Below are positions 24,250-34,706 of a stretch of 64,000 bases of DNA, piece after piece (position 1 is the first letter of the stretch; each line of letters opens with the position of its first letter). Both the position numbers and the translations under genes were made by a program. Source of the DNA: Microbacterium sp. STN6 (lineage in GTDB: Bacteria > Actinomycetota > Actinomycetes > Actinomycetales > Microbacteriaceae); NCBI RefSeq assembly GCF_026410545.1, contig NZ_JAPMIT010000003.1:310001-374000 (forward strand), given 5' to 3'. The notes beneath the pieces are model-generated. The model saw only the letters and a list, made by a program, of their open reading frames with translations, was not told the DNA's origin and ran no database searches.

Positions 24250-25095
24250 CTACGCGAACACCCGCCACAGACTTGCCACCACGAGAACCACGCCGAGCGC
24301 AACCATCAGGCCGATCTGCAGCGGCCGCCGAGATCGCGGTCTCGTCTCCACATAGATGAGCCCGATGATGGCGCCGACCACGAGTCCGCCCACGTGCGCC
24401 TGCCAGGCGATGTTGAATCCGGGTATGAAGCTGATCACGAGGTTGATGCCCACGAGAATGAGCAGCTGCGTCGCGCTGCCGCCCAGTCTGCGCTGAATGA
24501 CGAGGAACGCCCCCATCATTCCGAAGATCGCGCCCGAGGCGCCGATCACCCCCTGCAACGGCGAGGCCAGCAGCAGCACTGCGAGCGATCCGCCGAAGCC
24601 ACTCATGAGGAACAGGGCGAGGTAGCGGCCCTTGCCGATGAGCGGCTCGAGCACCTGGCCGAAGATCCAGAGCGTATACATGTTCAGGCCGATGTGCAGG
24701 ATCGATGCGTGCGCAAAGATGCTCGTGATCATGCGCCACGGCTGGAACAGCACCGGGTCTGAGTAGGCACCCGCGTACTGCAGCGCCTGAGTCACGTTCC
24801 CGCCGATGCCGGGGGTGAACTGCAGAATGTAGACCACCACGCAGATGGCGATCAGCGTGTAGGTGACCACGGGCGCGCCAGCGCCCGACATCCGCTTCAC
24901 CCGGGTGAGCACCTGCGGCTTCGTGCGCGGCGCGTTCGCCCGCTGCTCGCGCATGCACTCGGGGCAGACCACACCAACGGCGGCGGGTGTCTGGCACTCG
25001 GGACAGATGGTGCGGCCGCAGCGCTGGCAGAGCACGAAGCTCTGCCGGTTCGGGTGCCGGTAGCAGTGGTCGGCACTCTCCTCAGCGCGGCTCAC
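24250..25095 (-). CDS. Rhomboid family intramembrane serine protease with zinc-binding head
   Basis: The 281-residue protein has a Cys/His-rich N-terminus (HCYRHPNRQSFVLCQRCGRTICPECQ, then CPECMRE), probably a B-box-like zinc site. The six-helix rhomboid core has HIGLNMY (H134-x3-N138), the nucleophile S187 in GASGAIFG and H234 (WQAHVGG). It cleaves membrane proteins within the bilayer; substrates are unknown. The start is GTG 25095. The cyclophilin gene lies 41 bp upstream in the same direction. Confidence 0.93.
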   Translation of the reverse strand: MSRAEESADHCYRHPNRQSFVLCQRCGRTICPECQTPAAVGVVCPECMREQRANAPRTKPQVLTRVKRMSGAGAPVVTYTLIAICVVVYILQFTPGIGGNVTQALQYAGAYSDPVLFQPWRMITSIFAHASILHIGLNMYTLWIFGQVLEPLIGKGRYLALFLMSGFGGSLAVLLLASPLQGVIGASGAIFGMMGAFLVIQRRLGGSATQLLILVGINLVISFIPGFNIAWQAHVGGLVVGAIIGLIYVETRPRSRRPLQIGLMVALGVVLVVASLWRVFA

Positions 25096-25136
25096 GTCGT
25101 GCGACCCGTTCTCACGCAGTGGTCCTCGGGTCGCCG

Positions 25137-25676
25137 TCAGACGTTCTCGACGCTGACCGACTCGATCACAACGTCGTCGAGAGGGCGGTCACGCGCATCC
25201 GTCGGCAGGTTCGCCAGCTTGTCGACCACCGCACGCGACTCGTCGTCGGCCACCTCGCCGAAGATGGAGTGCTTGCCCTGCAGCCACGTGGTCGGGCCCA
25301 CCGTGATGAAGAACTGGGAGCCGTTCGTGCCGCGGCCGCCCTGGATTCCAGCGTTCGCCATGGCGAGAATGTACGGCTTCGTGAAGTCGAGCTCGGGGTT
25401 GATCTCGTCGTCGAACTGGTAGCCCGGGCCGCCGACACCCTGGCCGAGCGGGTCGCCGCCCTGGATCATGAAGCCGGGGATGATGCGGTGGAAGACCACG
25501 CCGTCGTAGAGCGGGTCGTTGCTCTTCTTGCCGGTCTGCGGGTGGGTCCACTCGATCTCACCCGTGGCGAGGCCGACGAAGTTTCTCACCGTCTTCGGCG
25601 CGTGGTTGCCGAAGAGGTTGACGTTGATGTCTCCGTAGTTGGTGTGCAGCGTGGCGACGGCGGTGTGCTTGGACAT
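25137..25676 (-). CDS. ppiA: Cyclophilin-type peptidyl-prolyl isomerase (PpiA)
   Basis: The 179-residue protein is a single cyclophilin domain without a signal peptide: NFVGLATG, YDGVVFHRIIPGFMIQGGDP with the catalytic Arg, FDDEI, LAMANAG, GTNGSQFFIT and GKHSIFGEV. It catalyses cis/trans proline isomerisation in the cytoplasm. ATG 25676 is the first Met of the conserved domain. Confidence 0.95.
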   Translation of the reverse strand: MSKHTAVATLHTNYGDINVNLFGNHAPKTVRNFVGLATGEIEWTHPQTGKKSNDPLYDGVVFHRIIPGFMIQGGDPLGQGVGGPGYQFDDEINPELDFTKPYILAMANAGIQGGRGTNGSQFFITVGPTTWLQGKHSIFGEVADDESRAVVDKLANLPTDARDRPLDDVVIESVSVENV

Positions 25677-25790
25677 GGGTTCAATTCTTGCACGGGCGGT
25701 GCGTGCCCGAGTTCCGCGCAGCTCGCGGGCGCTCTCAGGGCAATGGTGGCAAGATGGATGCGTTCGCCATACGACGCAATGGAGGTTCGG

Positions 25791-26336
25791 ATGAGTCTGA
25801 CACGCAAGCGCAAGAGGGAACTCAAGCGACTGCGCGCGAGCGCCGAAGAGCTGTGGGGCCAGCAGCAGGCAGTCATGGATCGCGCGAACACCGTTGCGCG
25901 CGAGGCACGGCAGCAGCTCGGGCACCTCACGCGAGAAGAGGTGAGCCCCCGGCTGCGTGAGGGGTACGACAACTACGTTCGCCCGCGCGTCTCGGATGCT
26001 CGTGACCTCGCTCAGCGCGCCGGTCACACAATAGAGCGCTCGGTGATCCCGGCCGTGGGCACCGCGCTGGGAACCGCGCTGTCGGTCGCCGACATCGCGA
26101 AGGACACCCGGGTGAAGGCCGCGGTCGACCGCATGGGCAAGGCCAAGAAGAAGGTCACCAAGTCGGGCCCGGGCGCCGGCACGTTCATTGCGCTCGGCGT
26201 GGCCGCGGTTGCCGCGATCGGGCTCGCTTACGCGGTGTGGCAGACCTTCCGTGCCGACGACGAGCTCTGGGTGGCCGATGACGAGGAGCCGATCGCTGCG
26301 GCGGCCGATCCGAGCACCCCTGGCAACCTCGAGTAG
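25791..26336 (+). CDS. Conserved hypothetical protein with one C-terminal membrane helix
   Basis: The 181-residue product has a basic start (MSLTRKRKRELKRLRASAEE), a helical, charged middle with coiled-coil character, and one membrane segment (GTFIALGVAAVAAIGLAYAVW, about 129-149) followed by an acidic tail (ADDELWVADDEEPIAAAADP). The topology resembles small actinobacterial proteins of unknown function near ppiA. GGAGG at 25781-25785 supports the start. A strong hairpin follows the stop. Confidence 0.72.
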   Translation: MSLTRKRKRELKRLRASAEELWGQQQAVMDRANTVAREARQQLGHLTREEVSPRLREGYDNYVRPRVSDARDLAQRAGHTIERSVIPAVGTALGTALSVADIAKDTRVKAAVDRMGKAKKKVTKSGPGAGTFIALGVAAVAAIGLAYAVWQTFRADDELWVADDEEPIAAAADPSTPGNLE

Positions 26337-26362
26337 CGCTAATCGCGGGCGCAACCCCGTAC

Positions 26363-26402
26363 ACGAAGAAGGCGGCACCCGCGCGGGTGCCGCCTTCTTC
26401 GT
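26363..26402. terminator. Hairpin terminator, 20-bp perfect arms
   Basis: ACGAAGAAGGCGGCACCCGC (26363-26382) and its exact complement (26383-26402) are adjacent with no spacer. It lies after the hypothetical gene and before the minus-strand tRNA-Ala, so it can end both transcripts. Confidence 0.75.
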
Positions 26403-26424
26403 CATCCGCTTCGTTCACGTGATC

Positions 26425-26500
26425 TGGTGGAGCCACGGGGAATCGAACCCCGGACCTCCTGCTTGCAAAGCAGGCGCTCTACCAATTGAGCTATGGCCCC
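26425..26500 (-). tRNA. tRNA-Ala (anticodon TGC)
   Basis: This 76-nt cloverleaf has acceptor GGGGCCA/TGGCTCC (one G-T pair), anticodon stem CCTGC/GCAGG with loop TTTGCAA, and T arm GGGGT/TCGAT/CCCC. CCA is encoded at the 3' end. Confidence 0.96.
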
Positions 26501-26592
26501 CTGCGTATCGATCCTAGCGAAGGCGACAGCGTGAATGGCGCCGGAGCGAGCGAGCGCCGGCCGAGGACCGGCGCCGCCAGGAATCAATTCCG

Positions 26593-26666
26593 TGGGGATA
26601 CGAGGACTTGAACCTCGGACCTCTTCGTTATCAGCGAAGCGCTCTAACCGCCTGAGCTATATCCCC
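26593..26666 (-). tRNA. tRNA-Ile (anticodon GAT)
   Basis: This 74-nt cloverleaf has acceptor GGGGATA/TATCCCC, anticodon stem CTTCG/CGAAG with loop CTGATAA, and T loop TTCAAGT. CCA is not encoded. The tRNA-Ile/tRNA-Ala pair downstream of gyrA is a standard bacterial arrangement. Confidence 0.96.
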
Positions 26667-26712
26667 GATTGGGCAGATAGAAGACTACCTGACCCGTGCC
26701 CTACTTGCGAAT

Positions 26713-27126
26713 TCAGTTGTTCGTGAAACCAACGAGCAGACCGCCCGTGATCTTCACGCTGAGGTTGTACAGCAGGGCGAAGACGGCGCCGAGCACGGTT
26801 GCCACGACGATGTCGAGAATCGCGACGATGATCGAGAATCCCATGACCTGGCCCAGGCTGAGAATCGACTTCAAATCGCTGCCCGATGTGCCCGAGATGT
26901 CCTTGAAGACGCTGTTGAGCTTGTCGAAGATGTCGAACTGGTTGAGCATGGTCCAGACCAGGAACATGCCGACGATGGCGATGATCGCCAGGCACAGCCC
27001 CACAAGAAATGCCAGCTTCACGCTCGACCAGAAGTCGATGTAGACCAGCTTCAGCCGTACCTGCTTCGAGTTCGGCTTTCGGGTCGTCGACTTTCGGGCC
27101 AGCTTCTCGGCGACGCTATTGCTCAT
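26713..27126 (-). CDS. DUF3566-family membrane protein
   Basis: The 137-residue protein has a basic N-terminus ([21 protein letters not shown]), two membrane helices ([52 protein letters not shown]) and ends [13 protein letters not shown]. This is the DUF3566 pattern, found after gyrA in most actinobacteria. It overlaps the gyrA end by 11 bp, so it is translationally coupled. Its function is unknown. Confidence 0.92.
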   Translation of the reverse strand: MSNSVAEKLARKSTTRKPNSKQVRLKLVYIDFWSSVKLAFLVGLCLAIIAIVGMFLVWTMLNQFDIFDKLNSVFKDISGTSGSDLKSILSLGQVMGFSIIVAILDIVVATVLGAVFALLYNLSVKITGGLLVGFTNN

Positions 27127-29698
27127 CTGTGGTCTCTTCCTTCGGCAGCTCGCCCTCCGGCTGCTCCTGCTCGTCCAATTCGATGGCCAGGGGTCGTTCA
27201 CTGTTCTTGGCCAGTGCGATGATCCGATCGTTGTCGGCGAACCGCGCGAAGACCACCCCCATGGTGTCCCTGCCCTTGGCAGGAACCTCGGCCACGGCAG
27301 AGCGTACCACCTTGCCACTGGCAAGAACCGCAAGAACCTCGTCCTCTGCGTCAACGATCAGCGAGCCGATCAGGTCGCCTCGATCCTCGCTCAGCTTGGC
27401 CACCTTGATACCCAGGCCGCCACGCCCCTGAAGCCGGTACTGCTCCACCGAGGTGCGCTTGGCGTAGCCGCCCTCGGTCACGACGAACACGTACCCGTCA
27501 TCACTGACGACGGATGCCGCGAGCAGGCTGTCGTCTCCACGGAAGTGCATCCCGATCACGCCAGACGTCGAGCGCCCCATCGGCCTCAGGGCGGAGTCGG
27601 ACGCGGTGAAGCGAATCGACATGCCCTTGTGCGACACGAGCAGCACATCCGAATCCTCGTTCACGAGAAGGGCTGCGACGAGCTCGTCCTCCTCGCGCAG
27701 CTTGATGGCGATGATGCCCCCGGAGCGGTTGGTGTCGTACTCCTCGAGCGCGGTCTTTTTCACCAGCCCGTCTCGCGTGGCGAGCACAAGGTAGGTCGCG
27801 GCCTGATAGTCGCGAATGTCGAGGATCTCGGCGATCTCCTCGTCGGGCTGCATGGCGAGCAGGTTGGCGACGTGCTGGCCCTTCGCGTCGCGGCCGGCCT
27901 CCTGCACCTCGTACGCCTTGGCACGGTAGACACGGCCCTTGTTCGTGAAGAAGAGCAGCCAGTGATGGGTCGTGGTGACGAAGAAGTGCTCCACCACGTC
28001 ATCCGCTCGCAGCTGCGCACCGCGCACGCCCTTGCCGCCGCGGTGCTGGGATCGGTAGTTGTCACTGCGCGTGCGCTTGATGTAGCCACCGCGGGTGACC
28101 GTGATGACCATCTCCTCTTCGGGAATCAGGTCTTCCATCGACATGTCGCCGTCGAAGCCGAACATGATCTCGGTGCGGCGGTCGTCACCGAACTTGTCGA
28201 CGATCTCCGTGAGTTCATCGCTGACAATCGTGCGCTGGCGAACCGGGTCGGCGAGGATCGCCTGGTATTCGGCGATCTCGAGCTCGAGCTCGGCGAGCCG
28301 GTCGATGATCTTCTGTCGCTCGAGCGCAGCGAGGCGTCGCAGCTGCATGGTGAGGATGGCGTCGGCCTGCAACTGGTCGATGTTGAGCAGCGCGATGAGA
28401 CCCTCACGAGCCTCGTCCACCGTGGGGGAACGTCGGATGAGCGCAATGACGTCGTCGAGAGCGTCGAGCGCCTTCACGTAGCCACGCTGAATGTGAGCCT
28501 CGGCCTCGGCCTTCTTCAGCCTGAACTGCGTGCGCCGAACGATCACCTCGATCTGGTGGTCGACCCACGCGGTGATGAAGCCGTCGAGCGGAAGCGTGCG
28601 GGGCACGCCATCGACGATGGCCAGCATGTTCGCGCCGAAGTTCTCCTGCAGCTGCGTGTGCTTGTAGAGGTTGTTCAGCACCACCTTGGCGACCGCGTCG
28701 CGCTTGAGCACGATGACGAGCCGCTGGCCGGTACGGCCCGACGTCTCGTCGCGGATGTCGGCGATTCCGGAGATGCGGCCATCCTTGACCATCTCGGCGA
28801 TCTTGATGGCGAGGTTGTCCGGGTTCACCTGGTACGGGAGCTCGGTGACGACCAGGCACGTGCGGCCCTGGATCTCCTCCACGCTGACGACCGCGCGCAT
28901 CGTGATCGAGCCGCGGCCGGTGGTGTACGCGTCGTGAATGCCCTTGACGCCGAGAATCTGGGCGCCGGTCGGGAAGTCGGGGCCCTTGATGCGCTGCATG
29001 AGCGCGGCGAGAAGCTCCTCACGGGTGGCATCCGGGTTCGCGAGGTGCCAGAGCGCACCCTCGGAGACCTCACGCAGGTTGTGCGGCGGAATGTTGGTGG
29101 CCATGCCGACCGCAATGCCGACTGACCCGTTGACGAGCAGGTTCGGGAACCGGCTCGGCAGAACGAACGGCTCCTGTGTGCGGCCGTCATAGTTGTCGAT
29201 GAAATCGACGGTGTCCTCGTCGATGTCCCGCACCATCTCGAGTGCCAGCGGGGCCATCTTCGTCTCGGTGTATCGCGGGGCGGCCGCACCGTCGTTGCCG
29301 GGCGAGCCGAAGTTGCCCTGCCCGAGCGCGAGCGGGTAGCGCAGGCTCCACGGCTGAACGAGACGCACGAGCGCGTCATAGATCGCCGAATCACCGTGCG
29401 GGTGGAACTGCCCCATCACGTCGCCCACGACGCGCGCGCACTTCGAGAACGCCTTGTCTGGCCGGTAACCGCCATCGAACATGGCGTAGATCACGCGCCG
29501 GTGCACCGGCTTGAGGCCGTCACGCACCTCGGGCAGCGCGCGACCGACGATGACGCTCATCGCGTAGTCGAGGTACGACCGCTGCATCTCGAGCTGCAGG
29601 TCGACCTGGTCGATCCGGCCGTGCACTCCGTACCTCGAGGTGCCGCCCTCTTCCGCGGCTTCCATGTGCTCGTCGGCGTTGTTCGTGTCGTCTGCCAT
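27116..29698 (-). CDS. gyrA: DNA gyrase subunit A
   Basis: The 860-residue protein includes [21 protein letters not shown], the quinolone-region [12 protein letters not shown], the catalytic-Tyr motif AAPRYTETK and a C-terminal beta-pinwheel with the gyrase box QxRGGKG (QHRGGKG). It breaks and rejoins DNA in the A2B2 enzyme that supercoils DNA. ATG 29698 ([14 protein letters not shown]) is preferred; an upstream in-frame ATG at 29749 would run through a palindromic repeat. gyrB lies upstream, separated by two repeats. Confidence 0.98.
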   Translation of the reverse strand: MADDTNNADEHMEAAEEGGTSRYGVHGRIDQVDLQLEMQRSYLDYAMSVIVGRALPEVRDGLKPVHRRVIYAMFDGGYRPDKAFSKCARVVGDVMGQFHPHGDSAIYDALVRLVQPWSLRYPLALGQGNFGSPGNDGAAAPRYTETKMAPLALEMVRDIDEDTVDFIDNYDGRTQEPFVLPSRFPNLLVNGSVGIAVGMATNIPPHNLREVSEGALWHLANPDATREELLAALMQRIKGPDFPTGAQILGVKGIHDAYTTGRGSITMRAVVSVEEIQGRTCLVVTELPYQVNPDNLAIKIAEMVKDGRISGIADIRDETSGRTGQRLVIVLKRDAVAKVVLNNLYKHTQLQENFGANMLAIVDGVPRTLPLDGFITAWVDHQIEVIVRRTQFRLKKAEAEAHIQRGYVKALDALDDVIALIRRSPTVDEAREGLIALLNIDQLQADAILTMQLRRLAALERQKIIDRLAELELEIAEYQAILADPVRQRTIVSDELTEIVDKFGDDRRTEIMFGFDGDMSMEDLIPEEEMVITVTRGGYIKRTRSDNYRSQHRGGKGVRGAQLRADDVVEHFFVTTTHHWLLFFTNKGRVYRAKAYEVQEAGRDAKGQHVANLLAMQPDEEIAEILDIRDYQAATYLVLATRDGLVKKTALEEYDTNRSGGIIAIKLREEDELVAALLVNEDSDVLLVSHKGMSIRFTASDSALRPMGRSTSGVIGMHFRGDDSLLAASVVSDDGYVFVVTEGGYAKRTSVEQYRLQGRGGLGIKVAKLSEDRGDLIGSLIVDAEDEVLAVLASGKVVRSAVAEVPAKGRDTMGVVFARFADNDRIIALAKNSERPLAIELDEQEQPEGELPKEETTDEQ

Positions 29699-29724
29699 CA
29701 GTTCTTCTCTTCGTTGGTACCAGC

Positions 29725-29759
29725 GGGTTGAGGAGGCCCAAAGGGCCATCTCGAAACCC
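29725..29759. repeat. Palindromic element, family A (gyrB-gyrA gap, copy 1)
   Basis: GGGTTGAGGAG at the left and TCTCGAAACCC at the right enclose GGCCC-AAA-GGGCC. It lies 27 bp upstream of the gyrA start, inside the probable gyrB-gyrA transcript. Confidence 0.8.
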
Positions 29760-29790
29760 AGATGTTCAGTTGGAGGTCATCACGGATGTC

Positions 29791-29826
29791 GGGCTTCGAG
29801 ACGCGCGTCGCGCTCCTCAGCCCGCG
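29791..29826. repeat. Palindromic element, family A (gyrB-gyrA gap, copy 2)
   Basis: GGGCTTCGAGA at the left and CTCCTCAGCCC at the right, the opposite orientation of copy 1, enclose CGCGCGTCGCG. It begins 5 bp after the gyrB stop and may act as a 3' hairpin. Confidence 0.78.
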
Positions 29827-29830
29827 TCAC

Positions 29831-31873
29831 CTAGATGTCGAGGAAGCGCACGTCTTTCGCGTTCTTCTGGATGAAGCTGCGACGCGACTCCACGTCTTCA
29901 CCCATGAGCGTGGCGAAGATCTCGTCGGCAGCCGCGGCGTCGTCGAGCGTGACCTGAAGCAGCGTGCGCGTCTCGGGGCTCATGGTCGTCTCCCAGAGCT
30001 CCTTGTAGTCCATCTCGCCAAGGCCCTTGTAGCGCTGAATTCCGTTATCTTTCGGGATGCGCTTGCCCGCCGCCTGCCCGGCCACGAGCAGCGCGTCGCG
30101 TTCCGCGTCCGAGTACACGTACTCATGTGGCGAGTTGCTCCACTTCAACCGGAACAGCGGCGGCTGCGCCAGGTAGACGTAACCGAGTTCGATGAGCGGG
30201 CGCATGTAACGGAAGAGCAGCGTCAACAGCAGCGTGGTGATGTGCTGGCCGTCGACGTCGGCATCGGCCATGAGCACGATCTTGTGGTACCGGGCCTTCG
30301 CGGGGTCGAAGTCCTCGCCGATCCCCGCGCCGAACGCCGTGATCATCGCCTGAACCTCATTGTTGTTCAGCGCACGGTCAAGACGCGCCTTCTCGACGTT
30401 CAGGATCTTTCCGCGCAGCGGCAGGATCGCCTGCGTCTCGGGGTTTCGGCCCTGCACGGCCGAGCCGCCGGCCGAGTCACCCTCGACGATGAAGATCTCG
30501 GAGACCGTCGGATCTTTCGACTGGCAGTCCTTGAGCTTGCCGGGCATTCCGCCCGACTCGAGCAGGCCCTTGCGTCTGGCGGTCTCGCGGGCCTTGCGGG
30601 CCGCGAGCCTGGCGCTTGCTGCCGAGAGCGACTTGCGAATGATCTCCTTGGTCTGGTTCGGGTTTCGTGCGAACCAGTCGCCCAACTGGTCGAAGACGAT
30701 CTTCTGCACGAAGGCCTTTGCCTCGGTGTTTCCGAGCTTGGTCTTCGTCTGGCCCTCGAACTGCGGTTCCGCCAGCTTCACCGAGATGACCGCTGTCAGC
30801 CCCTCACGCACGTCGTCACCGGAGAGGTTCTCGTCTTTCTCCTTGAGGATGCCGCGCTCACGCGCCGTGCGATTGACCAGCGTCGTCAGCGCCGCGCGGA
30901 ACCCCTCCTCGTGCGTGCCGCCCTCGTGCGTGTTGATCGTGTTCGCGTAGGTGTACACGCTCTCCGAGTACGCGGTGGTCCACTGCATGGCCACCTCGAG
31001 CGCTATCTTGCGGTCGGTGTCCTCGGACTCGAACGAGATGATCTCGTCGTGCACGACCTCGGACTTCTTGAGGTTGTTGAGGTAGTGAACGTAGTCGACG
31101 AGGCCGTGCTCGTAGAAGAACTCCTCGACCCGCGAGTCCTCACCCTCCTCGGGCGCGCGAAGGTCGCGCAGCATGATGCGCAGCCCCTTGTTCAGAAACG
31201 CCATCTGCTGGAACCGGGTGCGCAGCGTCTCGTAGTCGAAGTCTGTCGTCTCGAAGATGTCGGCGTTGGGCCAGAAGGTGATGATTGTGCCGGTCTCGTC
31301 GGTCGCTTCGCCGCGCTCGAGAGGCCGATTCGGTACCCCGTTGGCGAAGTCCATGCTCCACGAATACCCGTTCCGGCGCACCTCGACCTCGAAGCGCGTC
31401 GAGAGGGCGTTGACCACCGAGCTGCCGACGCCGTGCAGACCACCGGATACCGCATAGCCGCCGCCACCGAACTTGCCGCCGGCGTGCAGCTTCGTGAGAA
31501 CGACCTCGACGGTCGAGATCTTCTCGACGGGGTGCGGATCGACCGGAATCCCGCGGCCGTTGTCGATGACGCGAATACTGCCGTCGGTATTGATCGTCAC
31601 CTTGATGGTGTCGCAGAAGCCCGCAAGAGCCTCGTCGACCGAGTTATCCACAATCTCATAGACAAGGTGGTGCAGGCCACGCGGCCCGGTCGAGCCGATG
31701 TACATTCCGGGCCGCTTGCGCACCGCTTCGAGACCCTCGAGAACCTGAATATCGCTCGCACCATAGCTGTGCTCGACGTGTGCGCGTTCGGCCGGAGCAG
31801 CGCTCGGAGTCTGGGTGTTCTCGACGGCCGTTTCGGCGTCTTCGGGAAGAGCGTTGCTTGGTTCCGCTGTCAT
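29831..31873 (-). CDS. gyrB: DNA gyrase subunit B
   Basis: The 680-residue GHKL ATPase has [54 protein letters not shown], the [15 protein letters not shown] and DADVDGQHI, and the end of the protein KDVRFLDI. It hydrolyses ATP to drive gyrase strand passage. ATG 31873 is kept although the first 35 residues are a variable Ala/Glu/Pro-rich extension. Antisense long frames are shadows. Confidence 0.98.
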   Translation of the reverse strand: MTAEPSNALPEDAETAVENTQTPSAAPAERAHVEHSYGASDIQVLEGLEAVRKRPGMYIGSTGPRGLHHLVYEIVDNSVDEALAGFCDTIKVTINTDGSIRVIDNGRGIPVDPHPVEKISTVEVVLTKLHAGGKFGGGGYAVSGGLHGVGSSVVNALSTRFEVEVRRNGYSWSMDFANGVPNRPLERGEATDETGTIITFWPNADIFETTDFDYETLRTRFQQMAFLNKGLRIMLRDLRAPEEGEDSRVEEFFYEHGLVDYVHYLNNLKKSEVVHDEIISFESEDTDRKIALEVAMQWTTAYSESVYTYANTINTHEGGTHEEGFRAALTTLVNRTARERGILKEKDENLSGDDVREGLTAVISVKLAEPQFEGQTKTKLGNTEAKAFVQKIVFDQLGDWFARNPNQTKEIIRKSLSAASARLAARKARETARRKGLLESGGMPGKLKDCQSKDPTVSEIFIVEGDSAGGSAVQGRNPETQAILPLRGKILNVEKARLDRALNNNEVQAMITAFGAGIGEDFDPAKARYHKIVLMADADVDGQHITTLLLTLLFRYMRPLIELGYVYLAQPPLFRLKWSNSPHEYVYSDAERDALLVAGQAAGKRIPKDNGIQRYKGLGEMDYKELWETTMSPETRTLLQVTLDDAAAADEIFATLMGEDVESRRSFIQKNAKDVRFLDI

Positions 31874-31996
31874 ATGAAATTAGGCTCCTGACCGCACAAT
31901 TCGTGACCTTCCCAGTCTACCAAGCAATCGGTTGGGGAACGGCCACAAACGGCCCTCTGAGCCGCTTTCTGTGGATGGTTGACCGAATTTGTCTTC

Positions 31997-32509
31997 TCAA
32001 CCGTAGGTATCGCGTGGACCACGCCCTGGAACCGCTCTGGGTCCTCTTTTCCACGAAGGGGCGTCTGGCCCGCGAAAACGAATGGACTCGATGCCCGCCT
32101 CGGGAAACCGCAGCGCGATGTGCTTCATCAGCTCGCCGCGCATGATCCGCAGCTGCGTTGCCCACGCGGTCGAGGCGCAGCTCACCGTCAGAACCCCGTT
32201 GTCGATGCCGACCGGCTCGGAATGCGCCGCCGTCTCCATTCCCACGAGGTCTGGCCAGGATGCGATGACCTCCGACCGGGCGAGCGGCGAGTTCCAGCCG
32301 AGCTCACTCGTCAGGTCGTCGACCACGTCACCGAGACCGCGCGGGTCGCGGCCGACGCCGTACGGTACCGATTCGTTCGGCTCCACTCGCCGCCGGCGCC
32401 GCCCCGCCGCCCGGCTCGTCGTTCCGCCGAACAGGGCCTTGAAGCGCAGGTACACCGCGGCGGACTCGGTGGCCGGGTCGCCGCCGGCGGGATCGCGGTG
32501 CTCAGACAT
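31997..32509 (-). CDS. dciA: DciA-like DUF721 protein
   Basis: The 170-residue protein has a basic, disordered N-terminal half and the DUF721 domain (DVVDDLTSELGWNSPLARSEVIASWPDLVGMETAAHSEPVGIDNGVLTV, then AWATQLRIMRGELMKHI). DciA proteins load the DnaB helicase in bacteria lacking DnaC/DnaI; no dnaC is seen in this window. The ATG overlaps the recF stop by 8 bp. The gene sits between recF and gyrB, as in other actinobacteria. Confidence 0.9.
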   Translation of the reverse strand: MSEHRDPAGGDPATESAAVYLRFKALFGGTTSRAAGRRRRRVEPNESVPYGVGRDPRGLGDVVDDLTSELGWNSPLARSEVIASWPDLVGMETAAHSEPVGIDNGVLTVSCASTAWATQLRIMRGELMKHIALRFPEAGIESIRFRGPDAPSWKRGPRAVPGRGPRDTYG

Positions 32510-33740
32510 CCGTTGCTCTCTTCTCACTACCGACACCAGCAGCAGCGTCAGGGTCACTCTCGTCGCCCACCGCGCCACCTGCTTCGATCACGCGGCGGGC
32601 TTCGATCACGCGGCCGGCCTCGATGTGCACGGTGTGCGCCCGCAGTTGCTCTGGCACGTCGTCGAAGACCGCCGCGGTGATGAGAACCTGGCGGTAGCCC
32701 TGTACGGCCGACGCCAGCATGCGGCGCCTGTTCTGGTCGAGTTCGGCGAACACGTCGTCGAGAATGAGCACAGGGTCGCCCGAGCTTGAGTCCTCGCGCA
32801 GAAGCTCAGCGGATGCCAGTCGCAACCCGAGCGCGAACGACCAGGATTCGCCGTGGCTGGCGTAGCCCTTCGCGGGCAGGCCGTTGAGTTCGAAGAGGAG
32901 GTCGTCGCGATGCGGGCCGGCGAGGGTCACGCCTCGCTCCAGCTCTTTGGCCCGCAGCCCGGGCAGCGCGGTGCGGAAGGTTTCGGCGGTATCGCCTCGC
33001 TGAAGGTCGAATGCCCCCTCGGTAGTGTCGAGATCCGAGTCGTCGCCGATGCTCGAGAGCATGCCGATGCGCGGCCCGTGCTCGCCGCCGGCGACCGAAC
33101 GATACGCCGAACTCAGCGGTTCACTCAGGCGCCTCGCAAGCTCGAGACGCGCGTCGATGATCTCAGAACCGAGGGCCACGAGGCGGTCGTCCCAGATGTC
33201 GAGGGTGCTGAGATTCTGCGCCTTGACACCGGATGCGCGTGCCGACTTCAGAAGCGTGTTGCGTTGCCGCAGCACACGGTCGTAGTCGGCGAGCACACCC
33301 GAGAGCCGCGGGTTTCTCTGCACGAGCAGCTCGTCGGCGAAGCGCCGGCGAACACCGGGCTCCCCGCGCACGAGGGCGAGGTCTTCCGGCGCGAAGAGCA
33401 CGGTGCTCACGTACCGTGGCAGATCGCGAGGCTTGATCGCCGCCCTGTTCACCTGGGCCCTGTTCGGCGCAGACCGGTTGAGCTGCAGTTCCACGAGGAA
33501 CTCGCGGCCGGCGTGTTCCGCAAGCGCGCGCACGACGGCGGCATCCTGCCCCTGGCGGATCATCGCCGCGTCACTCGAGACGCGATGCGATGCGAGCGTG
33601 CTCAGGTAGGCCAGTGACTCCACGAGGTTGGTCTTGCCCTGCCCATTGCGGCCGACGAACAGGTTGGGCCCGGGCTCGAGCGCGACCTCGGCCCGCTCAT
33701 AGTTGCGGAAGTCTGCAAGAGAGAGGTGCACGATGCGCAT
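32502..33740 (-). CDS. recF: RecF DNA repair ATPase
   Basis: The 412-residue SMC-like ATPase starts MRIVHLSLADFRNYERAEV with Walker A GRNGQGKTN, the signature TLAGPHRDDLLF, and Walker B VLILDDVFAELD. It helps load RecA at gaps. The C-terminus carries a short tandem RVIEA repeat (GRVIEARRVIEAGG) and a disordered acidic tail longer than usual. Confidence 0.97.
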   Translation of the reverse strand: MRIVHLSLADFRNYERAEVALEPGPNLFVGRNGQGKTNLVESLAYLSTLASHRVSSDAAMIRQGQDAAVVRALAEHAGREFLVELQLNRSAPNRAQVNRAAIKPRDLPRYVSTVLFAPEDLALVRGEPGVRRRFADELLVQRNPRLSGVLADYDRVLRQRNTLLKSARASGVKAQNLSTLDIWDDRLVALGSEIIDARLELARRLSEPLSSAYRSVAGGEHGPRIGMLSSIGDDSDLDTTEGAFDLQRGDTAETFRTALPGLRAKELERGVTLAGPHRDDLLFELNGLPAKGYASHGESWSFALGLRLASAELLREDSSSGDPVLILDDVFAELDQNRRRMLASAVQGYRQVLITAAVFDDVPEQLRAHTVHIEAGRVIEARRVIEAGGAVGDESDPDAAAGVGSEKRATDV

Positions 33741-33760
33741 CGCTCGTCTCCCAATCGCGG

Positions 33761-34648
33761 CTAGTCGACCGCCTTGACCGCGTGGCCGCCGAACTGGTTG
33801 CGCAGGGCTGCGACGGCCTTCATCGCCGGCGAATCCTCCTGGCGGGAGACGAACCGCGCGAAGATCGACGCGCTGATGGTCGGAACGGGTACCGCATTGT
33901 CGAGCGCCTCCTCGATGGTCCAGCGGCCCTCACCGGAGTCCTGCACGTAGCCCTCGATGTGCTCGAATTCCGGATCCTGCTCGAGCGCACGCACCAGAAG
34001 CTCGAGCAGCCAGGAGCGAACAACCGTGCCGCGCTGCCACGCCTTGAACGTTCCCGTGACGTCCTTGATGATGTCGGTGCGCGTGTCGAGCAGTTCGTAA
34101 CCCTCGGCGTAGGCCTGCATGAGGGCGTACTCGATGCCGTTGTGCACCATCTTGGCGTAGTGGCCCGCGCCCACCTCGCCCACGTGCACGAAGCCCTCGT
34201 CGCGAGGGCCGTCGGGGCGCAGCGCGTCGAACACGGGCATCACACGCTCGACCTGCTCGGCGCTGCCGCCGACCATGAGGCCGTAGCCGTTCTCGAGCCC
34301 CCAGATTCCGCCGGAGACGCCGGCGTCGACGTAATCGATGCCCTTCGGAGCCAGCAGTTCGGCGTGCTTGAAGTCCTCCGTGAAGCGAGAGTTGCCGCCG
34401 TCGATCACGAGGTCGCCCTTCTCGAGCAGGCCCTCGAGCTCCGTGATCACAGAATCGGTGATCGCTCCGGCAGGCACCATGACCCACACGGTGCGGGGGG
34501 AAGGGAGCGCGGCGACGAGCGCAGCGAGGTCCGCGACATCCGACACATCGCGGTTGGTGTCGTAGCCGGTGACCTCGATTCCCTTGTTCTCCAGGCGGGC
34601 ACGCATGTTCTTGCCCATTCTGCCGAGACCCACGAGACCGATGTGCAT
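33761..34648 (-). CDS. gnd: Short 6-phosphogluconate dehydrogenase (decarboxylating)
   Basis: The 295-residue protein has the NAD(P) fold GLVGLGRMGKNM, the VIDGGNSRF and VDAGVSGGIWGLENGYGLM motifs, and the catalytic GAGHYAKMVHNGIEYALMQAYAEG. The length is that of the short GndA-type NAD-preferring family, not the 470-residue form. It converts 6-phosphogluconate to ribulose 5-phosphate in the pentose phosphate pathway. Its place between dnaN and recF is common in actinobacteria. Confidence 0.95.
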   Translation of the reverse strand: MHIGLVGLGRMGKNMRARLENKGIEVTGYDTNRDVSDVADLAALVAALPSPRTVWVMVPAGAITDSVITELEGLLEKGDLVIDGGNSRFTEDFKHAELLAPKGIDYVDAGVSGGIWGLENGYGLMVGGSAEQVERVMPVFDALRPDGPRDEGFVHVGEVGAGHYAKMVHNGIEYALMQAYAEGYELLDTRTDIIKDVTGTFKAWQRGTVVRSWLLELLVRALEQDPEFEHIEGYVQDSGEGRWTIEEALDNAVPVPTISASIFARFVSRQEDSPAMKAVAALRNQFGGHAVKAVD

Positions 34649-34706
34649 GACTGAAACCTTCTTCGTGTCGTTGTGCTGAGTGCTAACCGCGGCGCTGAAC
34701 GAATCG

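Noticed and set aside
27119-29125. 668-residue open frame antisense to gyrA
   Set aside because: No domain signatures; gyrA on the other strand is certain.
29762-31891. 709-residue open frame antisense to gyrB
   Set aside because: Shadow of gyrB codon bias; runs through a palindromic repeat at its start.
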